Shown: piece by piece, positions 10,700 through 22,900 of the stretch
Numbering within the stretch: the stretch's first letter is position 1
Layout of the letters: each line of letters begins with the position of its first letter
Assembly: GCA_025267735.1 (NCBI GenBank)
Contig: CM046303.1
Span: 54,763,403 to 54,827,402, forward strand
Length of the DNA: 64,000 nt
Origin: Mactra quadrangularis
Taxonomy: Eukaryota; Mollusca; Bivalvia; Venerida; Mactridae
Direction of reading: 5' to 3'
The notes under the pieces: generated by a model
Told to the model about the DNA's origin: nothing
Database searches by the model: none
What the model saw: only the letters and a program-made list of their open reading frames with translations
Program-made: the position numbers and the translations under genes

Positions 10700-11190
10700 G
10701 CCGGCATTGCATGGTTCCGAGAACGTGGTCCGCGTGCGTGTCCGTGTCCGTATATTTTATTTCCGTGAGGTGCTATTTCATACTTGCGTCATTCTGTGCA
10801 TATATCAACGCGTGAAAGCTAATTAAATGTGCTTTTGCAGTAGTTAGATATCCTTTTCTAAAGAAAGTGCGTTATTACAATACTGGCTAATGTTAGGAAC
10901 TGTTATTGTTCAACAAAATAGAGCACTCCGTCTGTTTTCAGTGATTTTGCCGCTGAATTTCATGTATTCTTCTATATCGATGTGTCATTGTAGTCGCTAT
11001 GAGTGACATTATAAATTGCTTCGATTTCCCTAACAGCTTCAATTACTTTCTTTAAAAATTACGGACGCGGATATGGCTCGGACGTATGAAATAGACCCAA
11101 AGACATCCTTGTTAAACGAAAATATACGGATACGGACACGGACGCGGACACTCAAGCGGACCACGAAGCACAGAACTATGGAACTCCGGC
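10700..11190. mobile_element. Foldback-type TIR element with GTCCGT hexamer arrays (491 bp)
   Basis: The left arm reads GCCGGCATTGCATGGTTCCG, then CGTGGTCCGCGTGCG and GTCCGTGTCCGTATATTTT. The reverse complement of the right arm reads GCCGGAGTTCCATAGTTCTG, then CGTGGTCCGCTTGAG, GTCCGCGTCCGTGTCCGTA and TCCGTATATTTT. The arms align over about 75 bp, differing mainly in the number of TCCGnG hexamers. Further inside, CTATTTCATAC (about 10770-10780) faces GTATGAAATAG (about 11085-11095). The minus-strand 62-codon frame at 11039-11227 reads through the arm and is not a gene. The superfamily is not assigned. Confidence 0.82.
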
Positions 11191-12986
11191 CAAGGACGTT
11201 TCCAATCTTTAATGCAATATGAGACAAGGCGCAACTGGCTTTCCAATGATTTCAAGCCCAACGTCGAAACCACTCGCCCATTCCCTCTGAAAACATTTTC
11301 AGTTGTCTAGATAGACTTTACAAAAACATAACTAGCATACTGATCACTAGTCTAGTTTATTGGTACGATTGACCCAAGTATGAAGGGTAGTGTGATAAAA
11401 TGTATCACTACAATATATGTATATATCAGAATGACAAAAGTCATATACTATCAAATTCATTTCTAACGACATTTTAATGATCATACGTATTGCCTAGAGA
11501 TAATTGAAAAGTTGTGTTGATTTCTTAAATAGCCGAAAGAAATATATAAACTTCTATCAAATGTGTGTTATTAAGCGTGATGTATAGCCATCACAAAGTT
11601 GCACTTTTTGTGATTTAGCGTAAGCTTTATTCTGCAGGGCAATATATCTAAAACAAACCGACGAACCAGCGCAAAACGAATCTAACTTCATATAGATAAA
11701 GAAGGAGGTTGATTAGTTATTCGCTGATTCATCAGAAAACGCATGACTTACTAAAGTAAAACAGCTAACTTGCTATGATGAATAATTTACTATGTTGTTT
11801 GATATATATCACATTTTAAACCGCGAAATTTGTGAATAAATTATGTATGCTTTAAGGGTGAATGTTTCATTTATTTAAACACGCTACAAACATGAAAAGT
11901 GTATATAGTGTAATGAGTCTACGCCCTAATTAGTAAGAATAAATATTATTACATAACACCGCAATATTATATATAATTAATTTATATAATAGTATTATGA
12001 ATCATGGATATACTTCCCACTGTGTGAATTTGATTCTACGCCTAGCTCAAAACGCAAAACCAAGAACCGCAGGGATTCCGTCTTGGAATTGACACTGAAG
12101 GCAGTAAGGACTTAAACAATGTTCTAGCGTGCACCAACCTCACACTTGCTACAACAGGCTCATGTAAGAAGAAATAATAACATGATGTCATGATGAATAA
12201 ACTTTAATACACTCTTTCCTCGAAAAGGAACAGATTGTTAACTGCTTGTGCTATGCACGCGCACCGCAAGCATGTTTGTTGTTCTTTAGTTTAACGGCAA
12301 TCAACCTACATGGTGGTTATAAAATGGCAAAAATTATCGTATTTAGCATTACAAATATACAACACTGCTTTTTTCACAATCGTCAGTTTTATACTGCAAA
12401 ATAACTGTAACAATAAAAGTGTCTCCTTTGTGAAGTAATCGCGAACTCCAGCACCGCGGTTCATACTAAATTACAACAGCACCGCATGCATATGGAGAAC
12501 TTCGTCGTAAATTTCACCTCGTCGAAGTCAGAGTCTCTATAAAACATGATCTTGGTGTTCCGATGGATGAAAGCGCGCAGTGGCTACAGAGTTTCAAGTA
12601 AAACTAGACGCTTATCGAATTCTCAACATTTACAAGTAAGCAATAACTCGTTTAGATATGGGAGATAGATATTTCATAATTGCATTAGATTTTTTAACCG
12701 ATCTCCATGTCAATCAACTTATCGGTGCAGTGATTCAGGAAACTAGTAATTGATAATCAATCTTGAGGTAATCCAAACGCAAGGTGATTGTTTACATCAC
12801 AACTTGAGATCTGTGAAAACAAGGGAGGGACGCTGTATGAAATAGATATAGTATTATAATCAAGATAGGACACAAATGAAGTGGCAATGATAAAAGATAA
12901 AATGTTATCATTGAATGCGTGAGATGATGACACAAAGATATACCAATCAATCAGGGCAGAGGTTCTTGATTCGGTTTCCTAAGTTT
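11191..12986. other. Intergenic, no gene seen
   Basis: AT-rich sequence. The small hairpin AATGATAAAAGATAAAATGTTATCATT (split here only for description: arms AATGATAA and TTATCATT, about 12886-12914) is probably incidental. No supportable gene. Confidence 0.45.
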
Positions 12987-13360
12987 TTAAAGCTGCTTGA
13001 TCACAGGTTGAAACTTAAATACAACTTTCCAAACACTCAAAATTTAGATGGAAAAATTGCATTCAAGAAGCAGCAAAGCAATGTTCTGCTTACGAACAAC
13101 AGCTTTATTGCAAATTCACATACAATTGCAAACATACAATTTATTTTATTTATATAAATACATTACTTGTTACTGTTAGTAACGATAATGATGATTTTAA
13201 TTCTCTGTTGTGAATTTTTATTTTATATTTCGCACAAATAATAAGTTATAAGTCTGTTTGTTCGAAAATATTTAGAATCCATTTCCTTAACACAATTAAA
13301 GACACTTGCAGGAAATTTAAAAGATAAAAAATAACAGAATCTGTGAGCGAGTAGCATTAA
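12987..13360. mobile_element. MITE family 2, copy 2 (about 374 bp, TTAA ends)
   Basis: The left end TTAAAGCTGCTTGATCACAG and the reverse complement of the right end TTAATGCTACTCGCTCACAG are an imperfect inverted pair. The interior aligns with 5864-6216 (AACTTAAATACAACTTT; TTGTGAATTTTTATTTTAT; GTCTGTTTGTTCG; ACACAATTAAAGACACT). The frame at 12915-13157 overlaps this element and is not a gene. Confidence 0.78.
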
Positions 13361-13723
13361 GATTATACGCGTAGGAACACTAGTTAATGTTATCACAATA
13401 GGTGTAAGTTTCAATCAAATGTTTAGACGTATTACTGAATGAAAAAATAGAATGAGATAGACAAAACAGGAAATAAATTCCTCGTGGAACACGTTGCTAT
13501 CAAACGATTCTATGTTTTACATGATCAGACTATGCGTCAAATTGCTACCCAAAGACCAATTACAGCAAATGATGATATCAGGAATTTCTATCAGAATGGT
13601 GTTAGTAATTGGCCACTTAGGCACCATTTATCAGACTTTCTGCAATCCAGACTAAGATAAGATCGCAATCACTTAAACATGGAACATAGCGTCTTGCACT
13701 CACCGCATCTAATTGTGTCTAAT
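13361..13723. other. Spacer, nothing seen
   Basis: AT-rich spacer with no supportable features. Confidence 0.5.
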
Positions 13724-14053
13724 TTATACAAAGCGGCATGATTAGCTCATTCGGTAGCGCACTAGTCTACTGATCGAGGGATCATGGGTTTTGATCCCGG
13801 GCGTGGCATACTGAAATGTTGTTTTGATCTGGAAATAACTTTGTACGGCCATTATCCCATCTATCACTGATTCTAAATCATACGGGGCAGTTGTCAGTCA
13901 CTGTCAGGGGTATGTGGCTAGTAACTGGTTTACAGCTTAGTTCAGAGATATAGCCTTTCCAGTAACTGTGAGTAGGTTGACTGACACCCATGATATAACC
14001 TATTCAATATGTTGTTACGGCGGTAAACCCAACAAAAACAACACATTATACAA
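13724..14053 (+). mobile_element. tRNA-derived SINE, family A, copy 2, with target-site duplication
   Basis: The element spans about 13732-14045 and is bracketed by TTATACAA (13724-13731 and 14046-14053). The head has an A box (TTAGCTCATTCGGTAGCGC) and a B-box-like GGGTTTTGATCCCGGGCG. The shared body and tail follow: CACTGATTCTAAATCAT, GTCAGTCACTGTCAGG, GCCTTTCCAG, GTAGGTTGACTGAC, TGTTGTTACGG and TAAACCCAACAAAAAC. The 5' arm of the 3' hairpin is mutated (ACCCAT facing ACGGCG), so this copy is probably old. Confidence 0.9.
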
Positions 14054-15360
14054 GATGCTATTTCCACTTTAACATTTAATTTTCTTGCATTTTCATTCTT
14101 CATAGATAAAATTCCCTGCAAACGAGTATGCTGTATTGAATGTCATATTTCAAACAAAGTCGTGAGCAATTATTTACAGCATTGAAAAACAAAGTTAAAA
14201 ATTACTGTTATTTTGCTTCGAGTTAAAATACAACTACGGTTCTAGTCGATCTGAAAGCTCACTAGATTATATGTTATTTATTATGTATATTTACCAACTC
14301 AAAATAAAGATGTATTCTATTCTATACAAACATTTAAATGAAGAATTTTAAGAATTCATTCTAAAATGTGGAAGTAAATAAACAGGATAATTGTATAAAT
14401 TCAGACTGAAAATACGTTTGTATTGATACAAATTTAAAGGATAATATCAGATCAGATCTAAAGACAAATGAAACCCATTAAAGTTAAAGGAAGAATCACA
14501 AAAAATGAGAGGTTGAGAAAAGTGCTTTCTGGTGAAGCATGCATATAAATCAATCCAATTATCACATATAAGAGTGTTATTTAGAATATGGTGTATCGTC
14601 TTACTTACTCGGTAAATTAATCGGCTATATGACTTCATTGTTACAAATTTAAAGGAAGACATTTTTCATGTCAGCAGATTTGCTTTAGTTCACATAAGAA
14701 ATCAGAAATTGGTAACACATTATTTTCTTATTTTATCACTCGCTATATCCATCCATAAACGACACTCAAAACACAGAACTTGTCAAAGTCTGACCCGCAG
14801 GTCTTAAAGGATTTGCTAATAGAGAATGAACACTGACACATTAATAAGTAACACTGGAGTCATTTTTTGTGTTTGTTATGTAAGATTGCAATTAAAAAAT
14901 CAGTAATTCCTAAAAAGTCAGAGCCCCAGAAAATGCGTTATTCTTGTAATTTCGAACTATTTTCTCATCCCGTATTCAGAGTTTCAGAAATCCCATAGAA
15001 ATCATCATATCTTTAAACTTTGTTTGGTCCAAAAGTTGTTGTAATTTCTCAGTGTATGATGTACTTGGTCAAAATGTGGAACAACGTCTGCTCCGGTGGT
15101 ATTTAAAGGGAAGTATATTTATAGAGATCAAAAGACAAACTTGTCTTTGAAGAATTAACTAATTGCAAGAACCTTTAAAGGCTAGTTCTCAATAATAGGA
15201 AAAAAACTTATATAACATAAAACAATAGTAAATGTCAATCAATGAGAAATAATAACATATTTTCTCGTTTTCCTAACACTTTAATGACTCTATACTGATA
15301 TATTATGAACAATTAACAAACAATTTTCAGCTTCATTCATATAATTATTATTATATTATT
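14054..15360. other. Intergenic; possible LINE 3' tail near 14225-14325
   Basis: CAAAATAAAGATGTATTCTATTC-type sequence at about 14297-14320 (AATAAA, then ATTCTATTCTATAC) looks like a LINE 3' end with a short ATTCT repeat, but no coding remnant is attached. Otherwise nothing is supported. The minus-strand 71-codon frame at 14447-14662 is unrecognised. Confidence 0.3.
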
Positions 15361-15864
15361 ATATTACTTTCACAAAAGTCAACAGAAACATTAGTTCATG
15401 GTTTAATTCACTCCCATTTAGATTTCTGCAATGGTTTGCTAACAGATATTCCATCATATCAAATAGACAGATTACAGAAAGTTCAAAATCATGCAGCTAG
15501 ATTAGTAACTAATTCTTCATTTGACATTTCAAGTCTCAAAATCTTAAAAAGTCTTCATTGGTTGCCTGTTAAAGCAAGAATAATGTTTAAAGTTTTAGTA
15601 CTTGTCTACAGGGTTATCAACAAAACTGCGCCTGTTTACTTAACAGAGCTTCTCAGTTATTCAAACAGCACATACAACTTAAGATCCTCTGGTAGTACTC
15701 AGCTAGCTGTTCCAAGAAATAGGACCAAGATAGCTGATAGGTCATTTTGTGTTGTTGGCCCAAAATGGTGGAACACTCTCCCACACGAACTAAAATCCAT
15801 ATCAACAGAAGATAAATTCAGAAAAGATCTTAAAACTTATTTATTCTCTAAATTCCATAAATAA
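15361..15864 (+). pseudogene. LINE reverse-transcriptase polyprotein, C-terminal fragment
   Basis: An open frame of about 167 codons ends at a stop at 15862-15864. It lacks the endonuclease and the catalytic reverse-transcriptase motifs. What remains matches the conserved region after the polymerase core in CR1, L2 and Rex-type LINEs: HSHLDFCNGLL (upstream of the TTG at 15436), LQKVQNHAARLV, LKSLHWLPVKARI, a P-x-YL motif, and VVGPKWWNTLP near the end. The frame has no internal stop or frameshift, which suggests a fairly recent truncated insertion. A TTG near the start is not a real initiation site; the true start was lost with the 5' end. Confidence 0.9.
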
Positions 15865-15992
15865 TCATGATATGTTTTTAAACTGACTTTATTTCATTAA
15901 ATGTGTTTTCTATGTGATTAATTGTGAAGCGCAATCGAATATATAGACTATATAAATTTTTGCGCTATATAAATGGACTTTGATTTGATTTG
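15361..15992 (+). mobile_element. 5'-truncated non-LTR retrotransposon (CR1/L2-like LINE), 3' end
   Basis: This carries the last part of a LINE ORF2 (see 15361-15864) followed by about 130 bp of 3' UTR. In the UTR GCGCAA (15929-15934) pairs with TTGCGC (15960-15965) to give a 37-nt stem-loop. TATATAAATGGACTTTGATT and a short TTTGAT repeat then end the element. A 3'-terminal hairpin followed by a short tandem repeat is characteristic of the L2/CR1 group, as shown for eel UnaL2. The 5' boundary lies in an ATT-rich run (about 15343-15366). The clade is inferred from the protein pattern and tail. Confidence 0.88.
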
Positions 15993-18742
15993 ATAATTAT
16001 ATACAAGCTGGGATTATAATTTACCTTACGCAAATTTATACAATTGCTTTTAATATCACCATGAAACTCTGGAAATCTGAACCTTATAAACATTCGGCAT
16101 CTCCAGTTTTCCTAGATTAGATTAGATTCCTTTTTTCCTCCTTATCTGGAGAATATACTTGGTCTGAAAGATGTTTGAAATGTTGATTGTACATTGTACA
16201 TGTATATTAGTAGTTAATATATTTGTTTGTTATTCTAAACGGGACAGATTTGACATGTTTTTCGTTTAAATTGACAATTCTAATCAGTTTTCGCCTAAAT
16301 TTTGTATAAGTCATGTACAGGTCGTTAGGTTAGGCTAAACTAAATAGCAATTTTCTTAAAATTATTTTGGCCTCTCCTTAACGTCTGTTAATGAGGTGAG
16401 CAAGAAACACATTTCATGGACACTTTTGAAAGAGTATTATTTAACCTGGTACTAAAAAGAATGATAAATGAATTCAAGTCAGCGATGGAATAAGATGAAA
16501 ATGACTTGCAAAAACGTGTACATCGACTTCCCGATTGAGAGTTGTCACAATTTTAGGGTTTCTAACCAGTAGACTATCTGTTCTTGAAATACTATGAAAT
16601 TAATATGTTACTAATATCGCAGACATTAGAAAACATATAATTTATGGTTTTCTAGTCAATTTGTCTCCAACATATTTTCATTACAGATTGGAGAATTATT
16701 ATATATATGGAATAAAAATATTTTCATTTTAAAAATTCAAAGTCAGCGACTTCTTTTTCCTGAACTTAAAGAAACTGTGTTTTTAATGTTGGAATGGCCT
16801 TTGGATACTATAAGTTATGACTTACGTATGATATATTAATTTTAGCATTTTCATAAATCAGTTTAAGGAGGAAATACCTACTGATATCGTTCTTAAAATA
16901 AAAATGTGAAAGATTTATCTAATAGTATATAAAATTGTTTTATGGACTTGTATGATTTAGTCACGAATTCAAGAAAAAAATGAAAATAAAATAGAAATGG
17001 CAGACGAACTAAGAATGGAACATTTTAACGGTCGTATGTGAAGCTTCTACGAACAACGACCAATTTACGACTTAACATAAAACGGTGAAAGTAATTCAAT
17101 GCTCGAGTATTTAAAGAGCCTAAGTCACTATATTTCGTAGTACTATGTGTTTGGCTATCTTAGGCAATATAATGCAAAACACTTAGATTGTTCAATTTGA
17201 AGTTTCGAAAAAGGTCTGTGAAGGTCGTAAAAAGATAAAAAGACATATTTAAATTAACTGTATTCTATTTTCTTTAATCAAATGTTTACCAGACAGTTTT
17301 AGACTAAGTAACAAAACTATTTACAAAAAAGCGTTCTAGTAGAGGAAGACGTTATTTCAACGCTGTAGTTGTACAACTTATTTAAAGAAGAGTCCAGTTA
17401 ATAAAATTGTAAGACATTTTGATAAAATGAACTGGACATTTTACATAAGTGCCCTTCAAGATTTAAGGCATTCCAAGTTCGCTAATACTAGCTATCTTGT
17501 AAGGCATGTCTTAAGTTTACGTACATAGGGCCAATTATACAGGTTTTAAACTTTCTATATTTATTTAACTATGGTCATACTTTATATGTAAGACTTGAGG
17601 ATTAATGATAAATTTTATGGTTGACGTATATTTAAAATAAATTACAAGGAGCTGTCATCCATATACTAAAGCAACCAAACATGCCTTCAACGCCGAAGAA
17701 AAAAATTATCGAAATTTCAAAATAAATTCGAAATTAAGATGATAATAAATAAAACTCTGGGTGCCGTTTGTTGAAACAATGTACATTTATAGGTTCACAC
17801 AAATCATGTCATATCTACCCTTATCAATAATTGCTTGTTTTGACATTTTTTTATGGTTTGTTAAAAGCTTGACATGCCACAGGTAAATTATACCAAATAC
17901 GTATTTCATTATAGAAGTTTTGAGTTTTCAAATGAAATATACAGATTATTTTTTAACATTTTGTAGAAATTAAGTAGAAAATAAAAGTTTGCATTTGCAG
18001 AAAATAAATAAACGTATCGCAGATATGCCGAAAGTTATAGTTAATAAATAACACAAAAATTGAAATAAAGTTCGACTATCTTGAAGTTGAGTTTAATTTA
18101 ATTAAGACTTATTTAGCAACTTAAATATATATATAGAATATTTAATACGAATCGTATACGCATTTATACGCGTTTATTTGTTTCGTTAAAAAACTAGTTG
18201 AAATTGAAAGTAATTGAAAACGAGTAAATTACTTATGTATAAGTATGTCCTATAATAAAATTTAATATATATTCATATAAATAAATGAAACTCAAATGAT
18301 ACTAACCATATAAGAAATATGTAATAATTCCGTCCAGTTATTTAAACAAAATCATAATCTAAACACATGTCTTACTACCAATAGAAATTTATCATAATGT
18401 CGAACTAAAGGCTCAATAAGCTCGCTTATCACAGTTATAGGCGAATATCCATTGCATCTGTTTCACTGACAGCGTATATCATTAGCTCACTATGTATATC
18501 GAGGGATACTCTTCAATACTAGATAAAACCTGATAAACGCGCCCTTCAAACTATTCTAGTAAAACATTCTGTCAAGTGACCGGTAATTACTCCATGATAG
18601 ATTCCTGTACGTAAAAATCTATGCTTTCCTCGCTTGTTAATTTTGTTATTTACCGCGATTATAAATAAATAAAGCCGATAGCGGACCTCTCTTGAACTCT
18701 AATGGTATCTTAAATATATAAAAAATAAACTGACCCTATTGA
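15993..18742. other. Intergenic, no gene seen
   Basis: 2.7 kb of AT-rich sequence with many stops in all frames. The stretch ATTAGCTCAC at about 18481 resembles a tRNA A box, but no B box or SINE body follows. Nothing else is supported. Confidence 0.5.
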
Positions 18743-19200
18743 TGATAAGAAAGTTTGTTTATTTATGAATTAAGATGAACACATGCTGTCGGGTGAAAGG
18801 TAAATAGATAATAATGCAAACAGTCTATATTAAAACATTTCACCCAGTATAAAAAGCCAACAGCCCAGCTACGCTGTATATCTATTTATTTTATCGGTAA
18901 ACAGTCCCAACAAAAATGTGGGTAAAGAAAAGTAAAGGTTAAATTTGTTCGCAACTTCGCAAGCATTATCAGATTAGTCTTATCGGACCGTGTATCAGAC
19001 TTCTATTTGGCCGAATTTTCAAAATTATCATAGATGAATCATTGGTATCGAGACTTTACGATTGAAGCAAATAAGAAATTATTACGCAGAGCATTATTAG
19101 CCAAATATTATCTGCCTTCTTATCTGCTTTATCTATTTATGTCTAGATAACCATGTTCACGTTTTATCATATTCATATCAAACAACGAATGCCTTTATCT
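18743..19200. promoter_or_regulatory. Candidate cis-regulatory element: cluster of ten WGATAR sites
   Basis: Matches to WGATAR (the GATA-factor site) on either strand begin at 18743, 18806, 18966, 19025, 19108, 19120, 19129, 19145, 19164 and 19195. Six fall within the last 93 bp. At about 33% GC I would expect roughly two in 458 bp. A TATAAAAAG lies at about 18848, and the stretch includes less AT-rich DNA (GTTCGCAACTTCGCAAGC, about 18948). An enhancer or promoter for a neighbouring gene is possible but is inference from motif density alone. Confidence 0.35.
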
Positions 19201-19954
19201 AATTGGAGAATGATTCTAGACATTCGTAAAGTTGCATACTAGACAAAATGGGACTTAGAGCCCTTAGACACGCTAGTGTTGTCTACAATATGCCCCCTTT
19301 TACGACACGTAACACTCAATAAGTTTCCAATACCAAAAAGTGTGTGCATGAATTTACCAATAATTACGACACACTTGCTGTTTGAAACGGTTGTTGATCA
19401 CAAACCAGAACATTAAAGCGAATGCTTTATGCACCTGCGATCTAGTAAAACAGAACCAAACAATTATTTCTCGAAGAACACCTAATAGTGTAAAACCTGG
19501 GAATTTAATGTTAAAAGTAATCAGTGACTGATCAATCATAAAATGTTGAAAGTATGCTACGAAATTAATAACCGACGTTTTGTAATGCAAACAAGTCACC
19601 CAAGCTATGATTGATAATAAGCCCAAGTAAAAGAATTAGCATCATAAAATAAATATTTTCAGAACAAAATGACAGAAACCCACAGTTCATATGCCATGAA
19701 AACAAACGATAATAGTATAAGAGTTCTCTTTTAATATAAATAATCTGTTTTTGTAGCAGCAGAACGGCGACTACATGAGTCAAATCAACCATTTGATATA
19801 TATACCATAATCCAATAAATTGGTCCCACAGCTCGACTTCCTACCATTGAAAATACCAATAACTATATAACATGCGAATCTAAAACGGTTCCATTCATGA
19901 ACAGAGAGCTTCATACAATAACATGTAGCAGTAAACAATAGAAGTTTCAATAGT
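19201..19954. other. Intergenic, no gene seen
   Basis: Two overlapping minus-strand frames of 90 and 75 codons (19354-19792) have no recognisable domain. They are hydrophobic, as expected for translated AT-rich DNA. Confidence 0.45.
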
Positions 19955-22900
19955 CAAAGTACAACCGATCATAGACAATGAAGCATTAAATAGATCATAA
20001 CATTATGTAAATACGACGGTTCATTTACAAATAAAGGCATAATTGTGTGTCTGTTGGGAATAAATAACTATTAACCATTATGACTTCAATATGATATGAA
20101 AACTTGAGATCTATCTAGTTAATGGGTTGTTGGTTCTTAGAGTTCTCTCATTATTGAAATTTTATGGTAATTTTGAAGATGATAAGTTACTTGTGTCTTT
20201 CTGTGTCTTACTCAGGGAAGATTGAACAGTTACATAAAATATTTTCTCTGCCATTAGTAAAGCGGAAAATCGCTTATTTTAAACGTATGATTGACAAGTG
20301 CATCCACAACGGCTGACATTTTTGTAAATAAATAATGCCATGCATCTGTTAAAACGGCATAGAGAGCATTTTGTGTAATCATTTCATAAATCTACTAAAC
20401 AAGTACGCAATTAACTTTCCTGTTCAGAACATGTGATGGACGATTCATTTAAATTATGCAGCGTATATTATACTTTGTCTTTGGTAAAAAAAGTTAAAAT
20501 AATTTAAGTATCATTTATGTTAGACTGGATTTATCATTTAAGTAAAAATGATAATCAAAAGTCTACCAACTGTTATTTTGTCCATTGTTTTATTCGGCTT
20601 TACAATTAGTGTCAAACTCACACTGCTTTAGAAATAAGGCATTAGAATTTTAATAAAGACATCAGTTTTCCTATAAAAAATATCCGGAAATTATGCCCAA
20701 TAGCTTAATTACAAAACAATGCACAAACTAAATAACATTTCTCAACTTCATAGTGTGTTATGAAATGGTAATTTCATGCACCAGTCAAGCAAGAAGCAAC
20801 ACTGATTTGTTTATTATCCCCACTGCAGCGATAGAGCGTTTCCTGAATCACAGAAATGTCATACATTACAATTGCATTGTATAAAGTCATTGAAAGAGAT
20901 TCAGAAAACATTGTATGTCTAGAGAGCAGCTTAGAAAAAGTATAAGAAATATATTTCACATTAAACAAACCGCAGCATGTGTCATTATTCCAATATGTAT
21001 GCGTTCTAAGCGTATCAGTGATTTATAAGTGTATTTCATCGAATAATTTTTGTCTTGAAAATGTAACAAACTATTTAAAAGGCATTATGTTAATTTCCAT
21101 CTGATAAAAACACAACCAGACTCCAGAATTTTGTGGAGGAAATAAATTAAACTGTCGTTATATTTACATACATACATGCATTTATATCCTGGTGAGGAGA
21201 AAGGAGCCATGTTAGCTTAAACAGTTCAAGCTTTTGCGCATCAATATTGTGAAAATGTGAGATAATTTCGTGTAAGAGCAGAAAAAACATGATTTTCTAG
21301 TTAATCTTTAGCGCGACATCAGAAGACATCGTAAAAATAAAATCCAAAAAGTGTCTTGTAGAATAGCTAAAATACAGTAGGATATGCATCTGCATTACCG
21401 GTCAAAAAATTTTCCCAAAATCATTCGTGTTCGCATCATATTTTTTCATCTGATCATGTTGTAATGTGTATACATGCTTTTTTATAGATTTAATGTATAA
21501 TTTCGCCATTTTAATCACAAATGACACTTTAACTCGCAATACTTTTAGTTTAATCCTTGTTAAATATATCATATACTTATTTGATTGCAATGTATGGTGA
21601 TTTGGGAGGGTCAACTATCTAGTAGGATTTTTAAAGTACATGTAACTAATTAAGCATTGAAATTTACACGAAGTAAAATTGATGGCTTTTATATCATAAT
21701 TTACAATGGAATGCCTTGCGTTAAAAAAATCAGTACAAAGAGGTAAAGTTTCTATTGGTTTTAACAGATTTTTAAATTTCATCGACACTTATTCTCCAAC
21801 ACAAACGAAACTTCTAACTGAAGAGGCGAAGCTTAAAGAAACATTATGTCTTTTTCAAATTCCTGCATTTGTGTCTAAGATTGTGGTTCAACATATTGGA
21901 TGCATATAAATTGTATGTGCAGTGTACAAAAATTCATTAATTAGCTTTCAATTCATGGATTAGCATGGAGTTTGTTAATTAGCATACTAGTTCTTTGTCT
22001 AATTATTTGTATCTGAAATGGAAATGTAGGTATATAATCAATGTGAGAATTAATTATCTGCGTTTTCTATATAAACGACTAGTTGACACTAGCATTAATT
22101 TTGCAGGAAATAAATGTTGAAAACGGCTACCAATCTAAGCAAAACCTACCAGTTACTGTCTTGAAAATACTTAAACATTGCCAGCAATTTCTTCCGACTA
22201 ATCGCAAAATATATCCTTAAATAAATACCTCTACATTTGGTAAGTAGATTCTCAAATACGTCGGAACATGTTATAATAAGATCACTGTATTTAAGCATTT
22301 CAAAAATATATGAAAGACAGTTTCGAAATTGGATTACGATGGATCTGTATTGATTCAAGTACAATAGCTTACATGATAGCTAAGCATACTGTCGTAGAGT
22401 CTTAAAGTTAAGTTGTCACAATTATATGCTTGAAAAATATGAATAGTGGTCGTTGTGAAGGACATGTGAATAAAGTGATGTGTTAGCAGTGAAATCATCA
22501 CTCGTTTAGCGACAAAAAGATTATTTCAATCAAATAAGTAAATACTCAGAACAATAACAATGCCGAGTCAATGTTTATGTTTCTGGATACAGATGTTAAC
22601 AAATTTCAAACTACTGACAGGTGACATGATTAAAAGAATAGTGAATACAATAAAGCGACAAGACATTACGTTTAGAATGTCTGGGTTTTTTATGGTATAT
22701 GGGACTAAAAATATTGGGATTCCTATTCACGCTGACGAGGTAAAAACAACTAATTTTACACATTATAACTAAAATTCAGGAGACTTAAAGTTTATCCTAT
22801 TGTTAAACTTTACTCAAGAATTTCATTGTCATAGTAATTACCGTTCGTACCGCAAAGAAAACCTATCAACTTTAATTCCGGATGAAAATATTGAGAATAT

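Noticed and set aside
15436..15864. Treating the 142-codon frame as a host gene
   Set aside because: It matches the C-terminal pattern of LINE polyproteins, is open upstream of the proposed start, and is followed by a LINE-type 3' UTR.
18478..18510. ATTAGCTCACTATG followed by ATCGAGGGAT, resembling a SINE head
   Set aside because: No B box, body or tail follows; the match is too short to support an element.
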